Part shown: one piece after another, positions 16,435 through 24,343 of the stretch
Layout: each line of letters starts with the position of its first letter
Position numbering within the stretch: the stretch's first letter is position 1
Source: an uncultured Clostridia bacterium
GTDB taxonomy: Bacteria > Bacillota > Clostridia > Christensenellales > Aristaeellaceae
Length of the DNA: 50,935 nt
Reading direction: 5' to 3'
Assembly (NCBI GenBank): GCA_946538975.1
Contig: CAMNHF010000006.1
Location: 1 to 50,935, forward strand
Made by a program: the position numbers and the translations under genes
The notes under the pieces: model-generated
What the model saw: the letters and a program-made list of their open reading frames with translations, nothing else
Database searches by the model: none
Told to the model about the DNA's origin: nothing

Positions 16435-17733
16435 TCAGCTTTTCTGCCCTGCGGCGGGCAGCATGATGTCCAGGGAGAACACGTCCCCCTCCTGCCGGAA
16501 CTGCAGGGTGCCGCCGTAGCTCCGGGCCACGGAGCGCATGCTGCGCACGCCGAAGCCGTGGTTGGTCTTGTCCTCCTTGCTGGTCTGGGGCAGGCCCTCC
16601 ACCAAGCGTAGCTGCCCGCTGCAGTAGTTCTCCACATGGATGTTCACGAAGGGGCCGCCGGGCTGCACGGTCACGCCGATGATCCGCTTCTCCTCCTCCA
16701 CCCGGGCCACCGCCTCGATGGCGTTGTCGATGGCGTTGCTAAACAGGCGGTAGACGTCCTCGTCCCGCATGAAGGCGATGAGGGCGCCGTCCCCCATGAA
16801 GGTGAAGGCGATGCCCTTGGCGGAGCACAGCCGGGCCTTCTCGCTGATGATGACGTCCAGGGCGTCGCTCCCGGTGTGATAGGCGTTCTGGATGCTGCCG
16901 ATGGCCTCCTCGATGTCCCGCAGCTCCGCCGGGCTGCCCTCGCCCCGGCGCTGGAGGATCGACCGGATCTGGTAGCGCAGGTCGTGGCACTTGATGTTCA
17001 GGTCCTCCACGCTTGCCCGGCGCTGCTCGTACTCCTCCTTCTGCCGCTGGATGATCTGCCCGTAGAGGGCGTTGTTCAGGGACAGCCGCTGATAGACTAG
17101 AGCGGTGGCGGCGTAGGCCACGCCCAGCAGGCAGATGACGGTGCAGGCATAGCGCACCATCATCACCGCCTCATATTCCAGCGCGAGGATGGCCTCGTTC
17201 GTCATGTACACCGCCGCCAGGATAACCAGCAGAAAGATGACGAGAACCGGGATATTGACCTTCTCCAGCCGGGGCAGATGCTTGTTTCTCCGGGATACAA
17301 ACCATGCCGCGGCTATGGCGCCGGCCAGCGCCAGCCCATAGAAGACGTTGATGACGGGGCTATCCGTAAAGAATTCAAACCCCGGCACAAACAGCCTGCA
17401 CAGGATCAGCCAGACGGTGTACATGGCGTACTGCAGGGCATAGGCCATAGTGAGGATATAGGCCACATGCCAGACCCGCAGATCCCAGCAGCACCAGCAC
17501 CCGAGCCCCAACAGAATGACGTAGACATAGGGCCGGTTCAGGTCGGAGTAGTCATCCGTCGCAAGGGGTGTGTTGATTAGCAGGTTGTAAGCCGTAAGCA
17601 CCGCCAGGCAAAGGACGGCGCGCAGGAGGAAGGACTTTCTCTTTGGACACTGCCTCACGGAAATGAGGGTGAGAATCAACAATTCCAGCATCAGGGAATA
17701 GTTTCCGTAAGGGCCAAAGAGATACATGCTCAT
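16435..17733 (-). CDS. GHKL sensor histidine kinase (AgrC/LytS-like)
   Basis: The 432-residue membrane kinase has about six N-terminal transmembrane helices (residues 1-200), then a dimerisation helix with the phospho-acceptor His in NIKCHDLRYQI. The GHKL ATPase domain follows, with the N-box DNAIEAVARVEEEK and the G-box HGFGVRSMRSVARSYGG. It should phosphorylate the LytTR regulator encoded just upstream; the stop of that gene overlaps this ATG by 4 bp (ATGA), so the two are translationally coupled. Kinases of this class often sense peptides, but the input here is unknown. The surrounding genes suggest a glycan-related signal. Confidence 0.87.
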   Translation of the reverse strand: MSMYLFGPYGNYSLMLELLILTLISVRQCPKRKSFLLRAVLCLAVLTAYNLLINTPLATDDYSDLNRPYVYVILLGLGCWCCWDLRVWHVAYILTMAYALQYAMYTVWLILCRLFVPGFEFFTDSPVINVFYGLALAGAIAAAWFVSRRNKHLPRLEKVNIPVLVIFLLVILAAVYMTNEAILALEYEAVMMVRYACTVICLLGVAYAATALVYQRLSLNNALYGQIIQRQKEEYEQRRASVEDLNIKCHDLRYQIRSILQRRGEGSPAELRDIEEAIGSIQNAYHTGSDALDVIISEKARLCSAKGIAFTFMGDGALIAFMRDEDVYRLFSNAIDNAIEAVARVEEEKRIIGVTVQPGGPFVNIHVENYCSGQLRLVEGLPQTSKEDKTNHGFGVRSMRSVARSYGGTLQFRQEGDVFSLDIMLPAAGQKS

Positions 17734-18443
17734 CTTCCTCCAGATGCGTAAAACGCCGTCAGGCGCTCGACGAAATCCTTTTTCCGTGTCTGGCTCATCC
17801 GCAGGGGCTGGCCGTCCACCACACAGGTGGTCTGATCCACGCTGTTCACATGGTGCAGGTTCACCAGATAGCAGCTGTTGCAGCGGGCGAACATGCCGGG
17901 ATTCAGATAGCCCTCGACTTCCTTGAGGGTGCCGTAGTAATTGTAGTCTCCATTGCGGGTGTGATAGGGGACCGCGTGGCCCATCACCTCCACATACAGG
18001 ATGTCCCGCTGGCTGAGCTTCACCCGGCCGGACTGGGTCGTGAGCACCACGCTGTCCGACACGCCGTCCCGGGCATGGCGCGCCATGACCCGCTTCATCT
18101 TCAGGGCAAAGTCATAGTATTTCACCGGCTTGACCATGAAGTCCAGGGCCTCCACCTCGTAGCCCTTGGCGGCCCAGGAGGCCAGGTCCGTGACGAACAC
18201 CAGGATCACCGCCGCGTCGATGGCGCGGATCCTCTTCGCCAGGGTCATCCCGTCCATCTGGGGCATGCGGATGTCCAGGGTGATGAAGTCAAACTGAGCG
18301 GTATAGTCCACCAGGAACATCTCCGGATCCTGATAGACCGTGATGGAGTAGGTCTCCGGATTCTCCGTGAAAAAGCGCTCGATATGCCTCTTCAGCAGGG
18401 CGCACTGGTCCTCCCGGTCGTCCACAATCGCGATCCTGATCAT
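17730..18443 (-). CDS. LytTR-family response regulator
   Basis: The 237-residue product has a receiver domain (about 1-125) with the acidic pair in VDDRE, the phosphorylated Asp57 in TLDIRMP, and the Lys of FMVKPVK. A C-terminal LytTR DNA-binding domain follows (about 140-235, with IIxxVE-type strand ILYVEVMGHAV and the FARCNSCYLVNLHHV helix). LytTR proteins bind paired direct half-sites next to weak -35 boxes, which fits the three operators in this island. ATG 18443 has GGAGG upstream; the open frame beyond it would cross the promoter. Confidence 0.88.
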   Translation of the reverse strand: MIRIAIVDDREDQCALLKRHIERFFTENPETYSITVYQDPEMFLVDYTAQFDFITLDIRMPQMDGMTLAKRIRAIDAAVILVFVTDLASWAAKGYEVEALDFMVKPVKYYDFALKMKRVMARHARDGVSDSVVLTTQSGRVKLSQRDILYVEVMGHAVPYHTRNGDYNYYGTLKEVEGYLNPGMFARCNSCYLVNLHHVNSVDQTTCVVDGQPLRMSQTRKKDFVERLTAFYASGGR

Positions 18444-18504
18444 TTCTGCGTGCCTCCGGATTCCGAACCGCCGCGGGCGGATTCTTCTCTTGTCTGGTAC
18501 GCAG

Positions 18505-18534
18505 ATTATAGCACTCCGGCGCAACGGGTGTCAA
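18505..18534 (-). promoter_or_regulatory. Promoter of the LytTR/GHKL pair
   Basis: On the minus strand: TTGACA (18529-18534), 18 bp, TATAAT (18505-18510) with an extended -10 (TGC). It is close to consensus and has no LytTR site, so the pair is probably expressed constitutively. Confidence 0.85.
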
Positions 18535-18562
18535 TCGAAACCGCGGGGGAGGACAAAGGAAG

Positions 18563-18592
18563 GGCTGCCGCACCGGTGAGGATACGGCAGCC
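18563..18592 (-). terminator. Terminator of the CBM-like gene
   Basis: GGCTGCCG (18563-18570) pairs with CGGCAGCC (18585-18592). On the minus strand the stem is followed by a T- and C-rich run. Confidence 0.65.
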
Positions 18593-18610
18593 GGGGGAAG
18601 AAAGGGGGAA

Positions 18611-19285
18611 TTACTCGACGGTGACTTCCACGTACTCCATCTCGTCCTCGTCATAGACGCGATAGGTCAGCACCTTGGTCTCCTCCCAGGTCAGGGCCGC
18701 GTCGGTCTCGATCTCCAGGTAGTCGATGTAGCAGGAGTCCACGGTGGCCTTCAGGGTGAAGACGTTCTCGCCGGCCTTCAGGGTCACGGTGCCGAAGTCA
18801 GCCACCACGAAGCTGGCGGGATCCAGCACGGTGTTATCGTCGTCGACAGCGATCTCCTTGGCATCGGCCTTGTTCACCACGGACTCGCTGGCCAGGGCTT
18901 CGCCGTTGAGCATCAGCGGATAGCCTTCGCCGGCCTTGGTGTCGCGATAGTCATGGTTGAAGCTGGCATCGAAGCCCCAGCCGGGACCCACGCACAGCTT
19001 GATGTGGGCTTCCGCTTCCTTGTCGGAGACGATGGTGAAGGTGATCTCGGGAATGTCGTCGTCATTGCCCTCGTTGTACAGGCCGGTCACAGCATAGCCG
19101 TTGGAGTAGCCTTCATACTTGGTCAGCATGCACTTGTTGGAAGCGCCGAAGAACACGCTGATCAGGCCGGGCACGGAACCGGTCACAGTGCCGTATTCCG
19201 CCTCGAAGCGGAAGGTCTCGGCGTTCACGGCAGCCAGGCTGAACACCAGGCAGAGGGTGAGAATCAGGGCGAACAGTTTCTTCAT
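18611..19285 (-). CDS. Secreted carbohydrate-binding-module-like protein
   Basis: A signal peptide (about residues 1-22) is followed by a single beta-sandwich of about 200 residues. It opens with FRFEAEYGTVTG and closes with CYIDYLEIETDA, the start and end signatures of the CBM6/CBM35 type. No catalytic domain is present, so it may bind glycan at the surface or deliver it to the GH3 enzymes. A similar domain ends the protein at 43356 (FVFEAEDTNLTG ... DCLKVETDAVLIW). The gene has its own promoter and LytTR-like operator, sitting right after the stop of the upstream GH3 gene. The frame is open beyond ATG 19285, but the signal peptide fixes the start. Confidence 0.78.
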   Translation of the reverse strand: MKKLFALILTLCLVFSLAAVNAETFRFEAEYGTVTGSVPGLISVFFGASNKCMLTKYEGYSNGYAVTGLYNEGNDDDIPEITFTIVSDKEAEAHIKLCVGPGWGFDASFNHDYRDTKAGEGYPLMLNGEALASESVVNKADAKEIAVDDDNTVLDPASFVVADFGTVTLKAGENVFTLKATVDSCYIDYLEIETDAALTWEETKVLTYRVYDEDEMEYVEVTVE

Positions 19286-19334
19286 GGGTGGGTCTCCTTT
19301 CTTTCTTCGAGGGGTTTTCCCCCTTGCTGACTTG

Positions 19335-19363
19335 ATGATAGCCGTCCGGCGGCCTGCCTTCAA
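19335..19363 (-). promoter_or_regulatory. Promoter of the CBM-like gene
   Basis: On the minus strand: TTGAAG (19358-19363), 17 bp, TATCAT (19335-19340). The operator ends 3 bp upstream of the -35. Confidence 0.7.
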
Positions 19364-19366
19364 TGG

Positions 19367-19395
19367 TTTCAGCATAAATCCGGATTCTGCAACAT
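19367..19395 (-). promoter_or_regulatory. Putative LytTR operator, site 2
   Basis: On the minus strand: ATGTTGCAG (19395-19387) and ATGCTGAAA (19375-19367), 20 bp apart. It lies 3 bp past the GH3 stop codon and 3 bp before the -35 box. Confidence 0.7.
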
Positions 19396-19398
19396 ATT

Positions 19399-22332
19399 TC
19401 AGGCGGCGTCCCGGTTCCGGCGGACCCGGCGGACAGCCAGGACCATGCCGCCCAGGATCAGCACGCCCAGGACCGCGTCCGCGGCATACAGCCAGGTCTT
19501 CCAGGGCGGGGTCAGCATGCGCACCTTGGTGTACTGGCTGACGCCGTTCATGGCGCTGGTCTCCAGCAGGGTGTAGAGGATGTTCTTGGAAGCCTGGCGC
19601 AGGGCGTGCACCTTGGTGGGGTTCGTGGCGGCGTCGGGCATGGTGTAGATGCCGTCGGCGGTGTTCAGCCACAGGTCGCAGCCCGCCTGGATGCCGGCGT
19701 CGATGAGCATGTACTTGGGATAGGCGCTGGCGTAGTCGGTGACGACAACGCCCTTGAAGCCCCACTCACCGCGCAGCACGTTGGTCAGCAGGCCCTTGTT
19801 CAGGCCGCACCAGTACGGGCCCAGGCAGTCGAAGGCGGCCATCATGCCACGGCAGTCCGCCTCGCGCACAGCGATCTCAAAGGGCAGCAGGTAGATGTGG
19901 CGCATGGCCTGCTCATTGGCAAATTCGGTGATGCCGTAGCGGTCCACCTCCTGATCATTGAGCACCAGATGCTTCATGTAGGCGTACATGCCCTTGGTCT
20001 GCAGGCCCTCCACCTCCGCGGCGCAGATCTTGCCGGTGAGGAAGCCGTCCTCGGAGATGTACTCAAAGTTGCGGCCGCCGTAGGGGGTGCGGTGGATGCC
20101 CGCGCCCGGGGCGTACCAGCCCTGATAGCCGCTGGTCAGGCCGTCCTCGCCGATGGCCGCGCCCACCCGGCCCATCAGCTCCGTGTTCCAGGTGCAGCCC
20201 TCGATGGTGCCGGCGGGCATGTTGACGCAGCGTGCACCGCTGTCGCCGTTGCCGCCCAGGGTGGAGGAGATGCCCGCAGGACCGTCGATGTCCTTGGAAT
20301 AGGGCTTCACGATGTCGGAGATGGCGATGGTCTGCCAGCCGCCCAGGGCCACCATCTGGTTCATCTCCCCGGGTTCCAGGTTGTCCAGGAGCTGCTCCCA
20401 CAGGGGGTCGTCGTAGGACTTGCCCTTCAGGTCCAGCAGGCTCACGCCGTTGTGCGCGTCGGTGGCGGGCATCTGCAGGGACGGATCGTCCTGATAGGGA
20501 TTGCTGGTGATCAGGGCCGCCAGCTCATCGGAGACCGCCCATTTCCGGTTGGCATAGGGCTTGGGGAAGGTGCCCTCCCAGTCGCTGCGGGAGAGGTACC
20601 GGAACTCCCTGTCGTAGGTGGCCAGATCGGCGGAGTCGAACTGGTTGCGGATGGTTTCGCCGGTGGTGCCGTCGTGGTTCACCGTGGCGGCATAGACGGC
20701 GTTGTCCTGCTGCGCCACCTTGTTGGCAAAGACCATGCTGCCCCGGGCGGCGGTGGTGCAGGGGATCACGCACAAGCTGTCCGCCTGCAGGCCGGCCTTT
20801 TCGGTCAGCACATTGTTCACCGCCTGATGGGCGTCCTGGGCGGCGGTGAAATAGTAGGTGCCCGCCTCGAGAATGTAGCCGCCGGTGCCGCGGGCGTCGT
20901 AGGCGCGGCGGTATTCCTTAGGCACGGAGATGGTCACGGTCCCGGAAGCGCCGGGCTGGATCAGCTGCGTCTTGGCGAAGCCCACCAGCTCCACGGAGGA
21001 TTTCTCAATGCCGTTGGCGACGTCGTAGTCCGTGTAGGGGGACTGCATGTAGAGCTGCACCACATCCTTGCCGGCCATGGCGCCGGTGTTAGTGACCTTC
21101 ACCGTGAACTCGAAGGTATTTTCCTTCTCCTCGGCCGTGAAGTCAGACCACTCGAAGGCGGAGTAGGACAGGCCGTAGCCGAAGGGATACTGCACCTGGG
21201 ATGCATAGTCGAAGGCGCCGGTCTTCTCCCGGCCCAGCACCGCGTCCTCATAGCGGGTCTCATAGTAGCGGTAGCCCACGTAGATGCCCTCGGCGTAGAC
21301 CACGTAGCTGGCCTTATTGCCCTCGAACTTGCCGTAGGTCTCATTGCTCATCTTGCTGCGCTTGAAGTTCTGCACGGCAGGCGCAGACAGGGAATCGAAG
21401 GCGAAGGTATCGGTCAGGCGGCCGGAGGGGTTCACCGCGCCGGAGATCACCGCCGGCACCGCGTCGATGCCCGTGGAGCCGAAGTAACCCACCAGCAGGC
21501 AGCCCTTCACATGGGGATAATCGTTCAGCGCGCCCAGCTCCATGGGATTGCAGCTGTTCAGCAGCACGATCACCGTGTCGAAGCGGTCGTTGACGTACTG
21601 GAGGAGCTCCTTCTCCTGGTTGGAGAGCTGGAGCATGGTGCCGCCCTCGTCCCGCTCGGAGGTGGAGAGGTCGATGCCCTCCTGGCCCTCCCGGGTGAGC
21701 ACCACCACGGCCGCGTCGCTGTAGTCCGCGAAGCTGGCCTCCACGTCCGCCGTGATCTGGGAGACGGGCATCTCGTTGACGTTCTTCTTGTCCCGGACGT
21801 AGGTTCGGCTGTTGGCGCTGTAGAGATCCCACAGCTTGCCGTTGACCGCGAAGCCGGCGTCCTCAAAGGCAGCCTTCAGGGTCTTGCAGGAGGAGGCGTC
21901 GACAGAGCCGGAGCCGCCGCCGCCGTAGAGGATGTTCACGGAGGACACGGAGAAGAGGCTGATGTTCTTCCCCTGCAGGGGCAGCGCCTGATCCTCGTTC
22001 TTCAGCAGCACGATGCCCTCGGCCTCCACCTCGACGCACAGGGCAGCGTCGTGGGCGTCCCGGGCGGCTAGGTCATAGCCGCTCAGCTTTCCGTCGGCGT
22101 CATACTGGGAATAGTCGCTCTTCACATACTCCAGGTCCAGCTTGCCCCGGAGATTCGCGGGCGTCTCGTCCACCGTCTCAAAGGTGGCCTGGTTGAGGAA
22201 GATGCTGATGATGCTGGCATACTGGTTCAGCATCACATTGGCCACGATGACCACCACCGCCAGCACCGCCAGCAGGGGGAAGACAATGGCTGAGAAGGTT
22301 TTGTTGGACATTCTCTTTTTCTTCTGTTCCAT
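19399..22332 (-). CDS. Permuted GH3 glycoside hydrolase, membrane-anchored at both ends
   Basis: The 977-residue protein follows the reversed GH3 order. An N-terminal helix (about 10-35) leads to the alpha/beta sandwich domain (from about 95, AEGIVLLKNEDQALPL), a fibronectin III-like domain (about 390-480, VTNTGAMAGKDVVQLYMQ) and the barrel (about 650-920). The nucleophile Asp is in KGVVVTDYAS (about 865), and APGAGIHRTPYGGRNFEYISEDG and KHLVLNDQEVDRYG line the active site. A C-terminal helix (about 945-967) is followed by an Arg-rich tail. It lies 12 bp after the esterase at 22345 and shares its transcript. AAGGAGAGGG precedes the ATG. A beta-glycosidase role is inferred; the linkage is unknown. 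Confidence 0.88.
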   Translation of the reverse strand: MEQKKKRMSNKTFSAIVFPLLAVLAVVVIVANVMLNQYASIISIFLNQATFETVDETPANLRGKLDLEYVKSDYSQYDADGKLSGYDLAARDAHDAALCVEVEAEGIVLLKNEDQALPLQGKNISLFSVSSVNILYGGGGSGSVDASSCKTLKAAFEDAGFAVNGKLWDLYSANSRTYVRDKKNVNEMPVSQITADVEASFADYSDAAVVVLTREGQEGIDLSTSERDEGGTMLQLSNQEKELLQYVNDRFDTVIVLLNSCNPMELGALNDYPHVKGCLLVGYFGSTGIDAVPAVISGAVNPSGRLTDTFAFDSLSAPAVQNFKRSKMSNETYGKFEGNKASYVVYAEGIYVGYRYYETRYEDAVLGREKTGAFDYASQVQYPFGYGLSYSAFEWSDFTAEEKENTFEFTVKVTNTGAMAGKDVVQLYMQSPYTDYDVANGIEKSSVELVGFAKTQLIQPGASGTVTISVPKEYRRAYDARGTGGYILEAGTYYFTAAQDAHQAVNNVLTEKAGLQADSLCVIPCTTAARGSMVFANKVAQQDNAVYAATVNHDGTTGETIRNQFDSADLATYDREFRYLSRSDWEGTFPKPYANRKWAVSDELAALITSNPYQDDPSLQMPATDAHNGVSLLDLKGKSYDDPLWEQLLDNLEPGEMNQMVALGGWQTIAISDIVKPYSKDIDGPAGISSTLGGNGDSGARCVNMPAGTIEGCTWNTELMGRVGAAIGEDGLTSGYQGWYAPGAGIHRTPYGGRNFEYISEDGFLTGKICAAEVEGLQTKGMYAYMKHLVLNDQEVDRYGITEFANEQAMRHIYLLPFEIAVREADCRGMMAAFDCLGPYWCGLNKGLLTNVLRGEWGFKGVVVTDYASAYPKYMLIDAGIQAGCDLWLNTADGIYTMPDAATNPTKVHALRQASKNILYTLLETSAMNGVSQYTKVRMLTPPWKTWLYAADAVLGVLILGGMVLAVRRVRRNRDAA

Positions 22333-22344
22333 TGTACCCTCTCC

Positions 22345-23355
22345 TTACTTGGTGAAGAACACGTTCAACACATTGTACAGATCCACGATCCAGCCGTTGT
22401 AGGCGTGGCCCTTCCCGGGCTTGTTCACCAGGATACAGTTGTCGCCCGCGGCAAGGTTCTCGCCCTCCTGCAGGAAGTTCGCGCCTTTCGCCAGGATGAT
22501 GGCATAGCCCGCTACATGGTCCTGCTCTGCGCTGTCCTTGGTGCCGGTGCCATTGTACCAGTAGTTGATGGGATAGTCCGCGAAGACGCCGTTCTTGGCG
22601 TCCAGCAGCCGCTGGGCAGCGCCGTCCCGGTCCACGCCGTCGCCGGGGCCCGCGAAGCCGGAGAAGTTCCCGATCCAGCCGATGTAGTCCACGCAGCCGC
22701 CCCAGATGGCCTCGAAGCCGGTCATGGAGCCCATGGAGAGGCCCGCGTAGGCCCGGTGATCCCGGGTGGCGATCAGGTTTTCCGGCGTCACGTCCCCCTT
22801 CGCATACGTGGCGTACTTCGCCTCCACCGTTGGGATGATGTCGTTCTTCATCTCGTACATGAAGCGGGCGAGGTCCTGGGTTTTGTTGTAGTTGTTGTAG
22901 AAGGTGGGCGTCACGATGATCACCTCGCCGCAGGTGCCGTTCGCGATCATATTGTCCACCACATTGACGGTGTACTTCTGCTGCGCCTTGGACCACTTCG
23001 CGCCGCCCTCGGCGTACTCGGCCATGCCAAACCAGTAGCCCTCGTTGTCGCCGCCGCCGTGCATCAGGTACAGGATGTTGTACTCCTTGCCGGCGTCATA
23101 GCCGTAGGGGGTGTAGACGTAGAGCGTGGCCTCCATGGCCTCGCCGGGGTTGCCGTTCTCATCGTAGACGTAGGTGGTGTAGGTCTCCTTCGTCACGGTG
23201 CCGGCCTGCTCATTGGCCTTTTTGATGCCCTTGGGCAGGTCGAAGACAAAGGTCCGGAAGGGGCTCTCCCCCTCCTCCGCACAGGCTGCCGGGATCAGCC
23301 CGAACAGGGTCAGGGCCGCCAGGAGCAGGGCCAGGGTGCGAAGCCATTTCTTCAT
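22345..23355 (-). CDS. Secreted CE1-like esterase, paralog 3
   Basis: The 336-residue product has a signal peptide (about 1-26), the shared DLPKGIKKANEQAGTV block, YLMHGGGD, the nucleophile Ser in AGLSMGSM and a C-terminal GHAYNGW His segment. It is the first gene of a two-gene operon with the GH3 enzyme at 19399. As in the other minus-strand operon, an esterase gene precedes a GH3 gene, which suggests that removal of acyl side groups and glycoside cleavage are needed together. The promoter and LytTR-like operator lie at 23399-23458. GGAGG precedes the ATG. Confidence 0.83.
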   Translation of the reverse strand: MKKWLRTLALLLAALTLFGLIPAACAEEGESPFRTFVFDLPKGIKKANEQAGTVTKETYTTYVYDENGNPGEAMEATLYVYTPYGYDAGKEYNILYLMHGGGDNEGYWFGMAEYAEGGAKWSKAQQKYTVNVVDNMIANGTCGEVIIVTPTFYNNYNKTQDLARFMYEMKNDIIPTVEAKYATYAKGDVTPENLIATRDHRAYAGLSMGSMTGFEAIWGGCVDYIGWIGNFSGFAGPGDGVDRDGAAQRLLDAKNGVFADYPINYWYNGTGTKDSAEQDHVAGYAIILAKGANFLQEGENLAAGDNCILVNKPGKGHAYNGWIVDLYNVLNVFFTK

Positions 23356-23398
23356 GGTGAAATCCTCCTTTGCTGTCGCGGGGTTTCAGGATGATTCC

Positions 23399-23426
23399 AG
23401 TATATGGCCGGCGCGGAGCCATGCAA
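23399..23426 (-). promoter_or_regulatory. Promoter of the esterase 3/GH3 operon
   Basis: On the minus strand: TTGCAT (23421-23426), 16 bp, TATACT (23399-23404). The operator ends 3 bp upstream. Confidence 0.68.
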
Positions 23427-23429
23427 GCA

Positions 23430-23458
23430 TTCAAGCATATCTCCCCTTTCTGCAACAT
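23430..23458 (-). promoter_or_regulatory. Putative LytTR operator, site 3
   Basis: On the minus strand: ATGTTGCAG (23458-23450) and ATGCTTGAA (23438-23430), 20 bp apart, the same geometry as sites 1 and 2. Confidence 0.7.
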
Positions 23459-23480
23459 ATTTTCGATGAGGAACATGCGA

Positions 23481-23513
23481 AAAGCCCCGGATGCGGGCAT
23501 GGCGCTCCGGGGC
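23481..23513 (-). terminator. Orphan minus-strand terminator
   Basis: GCCCCGGA (23484-23491) pairs with TCCGGGGC (23506-23513); on the minus strand it is followed by TTTT. No minus-strand gene ends here, so an upstream gene may have been lost when the mobile element arrived. Confidence 0.55.
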
Positions 23514-23656
23514 AGCGGATGAAACCCGGGGGTTCTTCACACAGGGCAGCATGTCCCCAAGCACCTCTGAGCGCAAAACCTCCCGCGGCGATAAGAAGGA
23601 CGGTCACCATGCGCACAGGATCATGAAGACAGCGCACAACAGGCAGAAGCGGATAA

Positions 23657-23705
23657 TGTCGCCCCGTGTCGCCCTCATGTCGCCCAATGTCGCCTTGATG
23701 TCGTC
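23657..23705. repeat. Helically phased TGTCGCC repeat array
   Basis: Five copies of TGTCGCC (the last TGTCGTC) begin at 23657, 23667, 23678, 23688 and 23699. The steps of 10, 11, 10 and 11 bp equal one DNA turn, so all sites face the same side of the helix. This is typical of a cooperative binding site or an iteron-like origin. Confidence 0.75.
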
Positions 23706-23776
23706 TACATGCCGCCCTCTTGACGTGGTATCATGCAGCATGGAAACCTGGCCCCAAGGGATTTGGTCACGACAGG

Positions 23777-23815
23777 CCCCCACTTGGCCAGTTGTAGCCC
23801 CCACTTGGTAAGTTG
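23777..23815. repeat. Two 18-bp direct repeats at the mob promoter
   Basis: CCCCCACTTGG followed by (C/T)(C/A)AGTTG occurs at 23777-23794 and 23798-23815, a 21-bp period (two turns). The second copy overlaps the -35 box. It is a candidate site for the ribbon-helix-helix protein MobC. Confidence 0.7.
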
Positions 23816-23851
23816 ACAGTCGGGACATCATGGTCTATCATGTAGACTGTC
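23813..23851 (+). promoter_or_regulatory. Promoter of the mob genes with overlapping inverted repeat
   Basis: TTGACA (23813-23818), 17 bp, TATCAT (23836-23841). An inverted repeat, GACAGTC (23815-23821) and GACTGTC (23845-23851), spans the promoter and would let a bound repressor block it. Confidence 0.75.
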
Positions 23852-23862
23852 GGGATATATGA

Positions 23863-23893
23863 GCACTGGCAAGCGCGCTGGTGCTTTTCTTTT
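23863..23893 (+). terminator. Leader terminator/attenuator before mobC
   Basis: GCACTGGC (23863-23870) pairs with GCTGGTGC (23877-23884) in RNA, with two G-U pairs and a 6-base loop, followed by TTTTCTTTT. It lies between the promoter and the mobC ribosome site. Confidence 0.65.
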
Positions 23894-23918
23894 GCCCCTG
23901 TGACCGAAAGGAGGATCA

Positions 23919-24266
23919 ATGATGGAATCCCATAACAAGCGCACCATACACTACAGCTTCAAAGCATCGGAAACGGAGTCCGACCGTATCCGGGAGAAGA
24001 TGAAGGCGGCCGGAATCAACAACCAGTCGGCCTACATCCGGACGATGGCGCTGAATGGCTATGTGCTGAAGCTGGATCTGTCGGAGCTGCACCAGGCTGT
24101 CCGGCTGCTGGGCAGCCTCAGCAACAACGTCAATCAGATTGCCCGCCGGATGAACGAACACGGCAGCCTCTACGATACGGAGCTGGACGAAATCGTGGAC
24201 AAACAGAATCAGATCCTCGACGTGATGAATCAGATTCTCTCCCGGCTCAACCCCATCGGCGGGTGA
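23919..24266 (+). CDS. mobC: MobC-like mobilization accessory protein
   Basis: The 115-residue protein has a ribbon-helix-helix start (RTIHYSFKASETESDRI) and the MobC-type core NNQSAYIRTMALNGYV ... LLGSLSNNVNQIARRMNEHG, then a C-terminal helix. MobC proteins bind the transfer origin and help the relaxase open the DNA. GGAGG serves either ATG 23919 or ATG 23922; the second has better spacing. It is the first gene after the mob promoter, with the relaxase 77 bp downstream. It may also repress its own promoter through the repeats at 23777-23851. Confidence 0.87.
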   Translation: MMESHNKRTIHYSFKASETESDRIREKMKAAGINNQSAYIRTMALNGYVLKLDLSELHQAVRLLGSLSNNVNQIARRMNEHGSLYDTELDEIVDKQNQILDVMNQILSRLNPIGG

Positions 24267-24343
24267 AGACCTGTCCCACCATATTCATGTTTGCGGCGGT
24301 TTGCTGATCACAAGCCGTCGCTTTTTGATGCACAGGAGGAGCC

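Noticed and set aside
11125-16611. Very long open frame (over 1800 codons) on the plus strand, antisense to the GH3/esterase operon
   Set aside because: It mirrors the minus-strand codons in a GC-rich region, shows low-complexity Gly/Ala/Val/His composition, and has no ribosome site or domain. The minus-strand products have clear motifs.
23657-23705. TGTCGCC array as a CRISPR
   Set aside because: The units are 7 bp with spacers of 3-4 bp, and no cas genes are present.
23513-23831. Short minus-strand open frames before the mob genes
   Set aside because: They have no ribosome sites or recognisable domains and overlap the repeat arrays.
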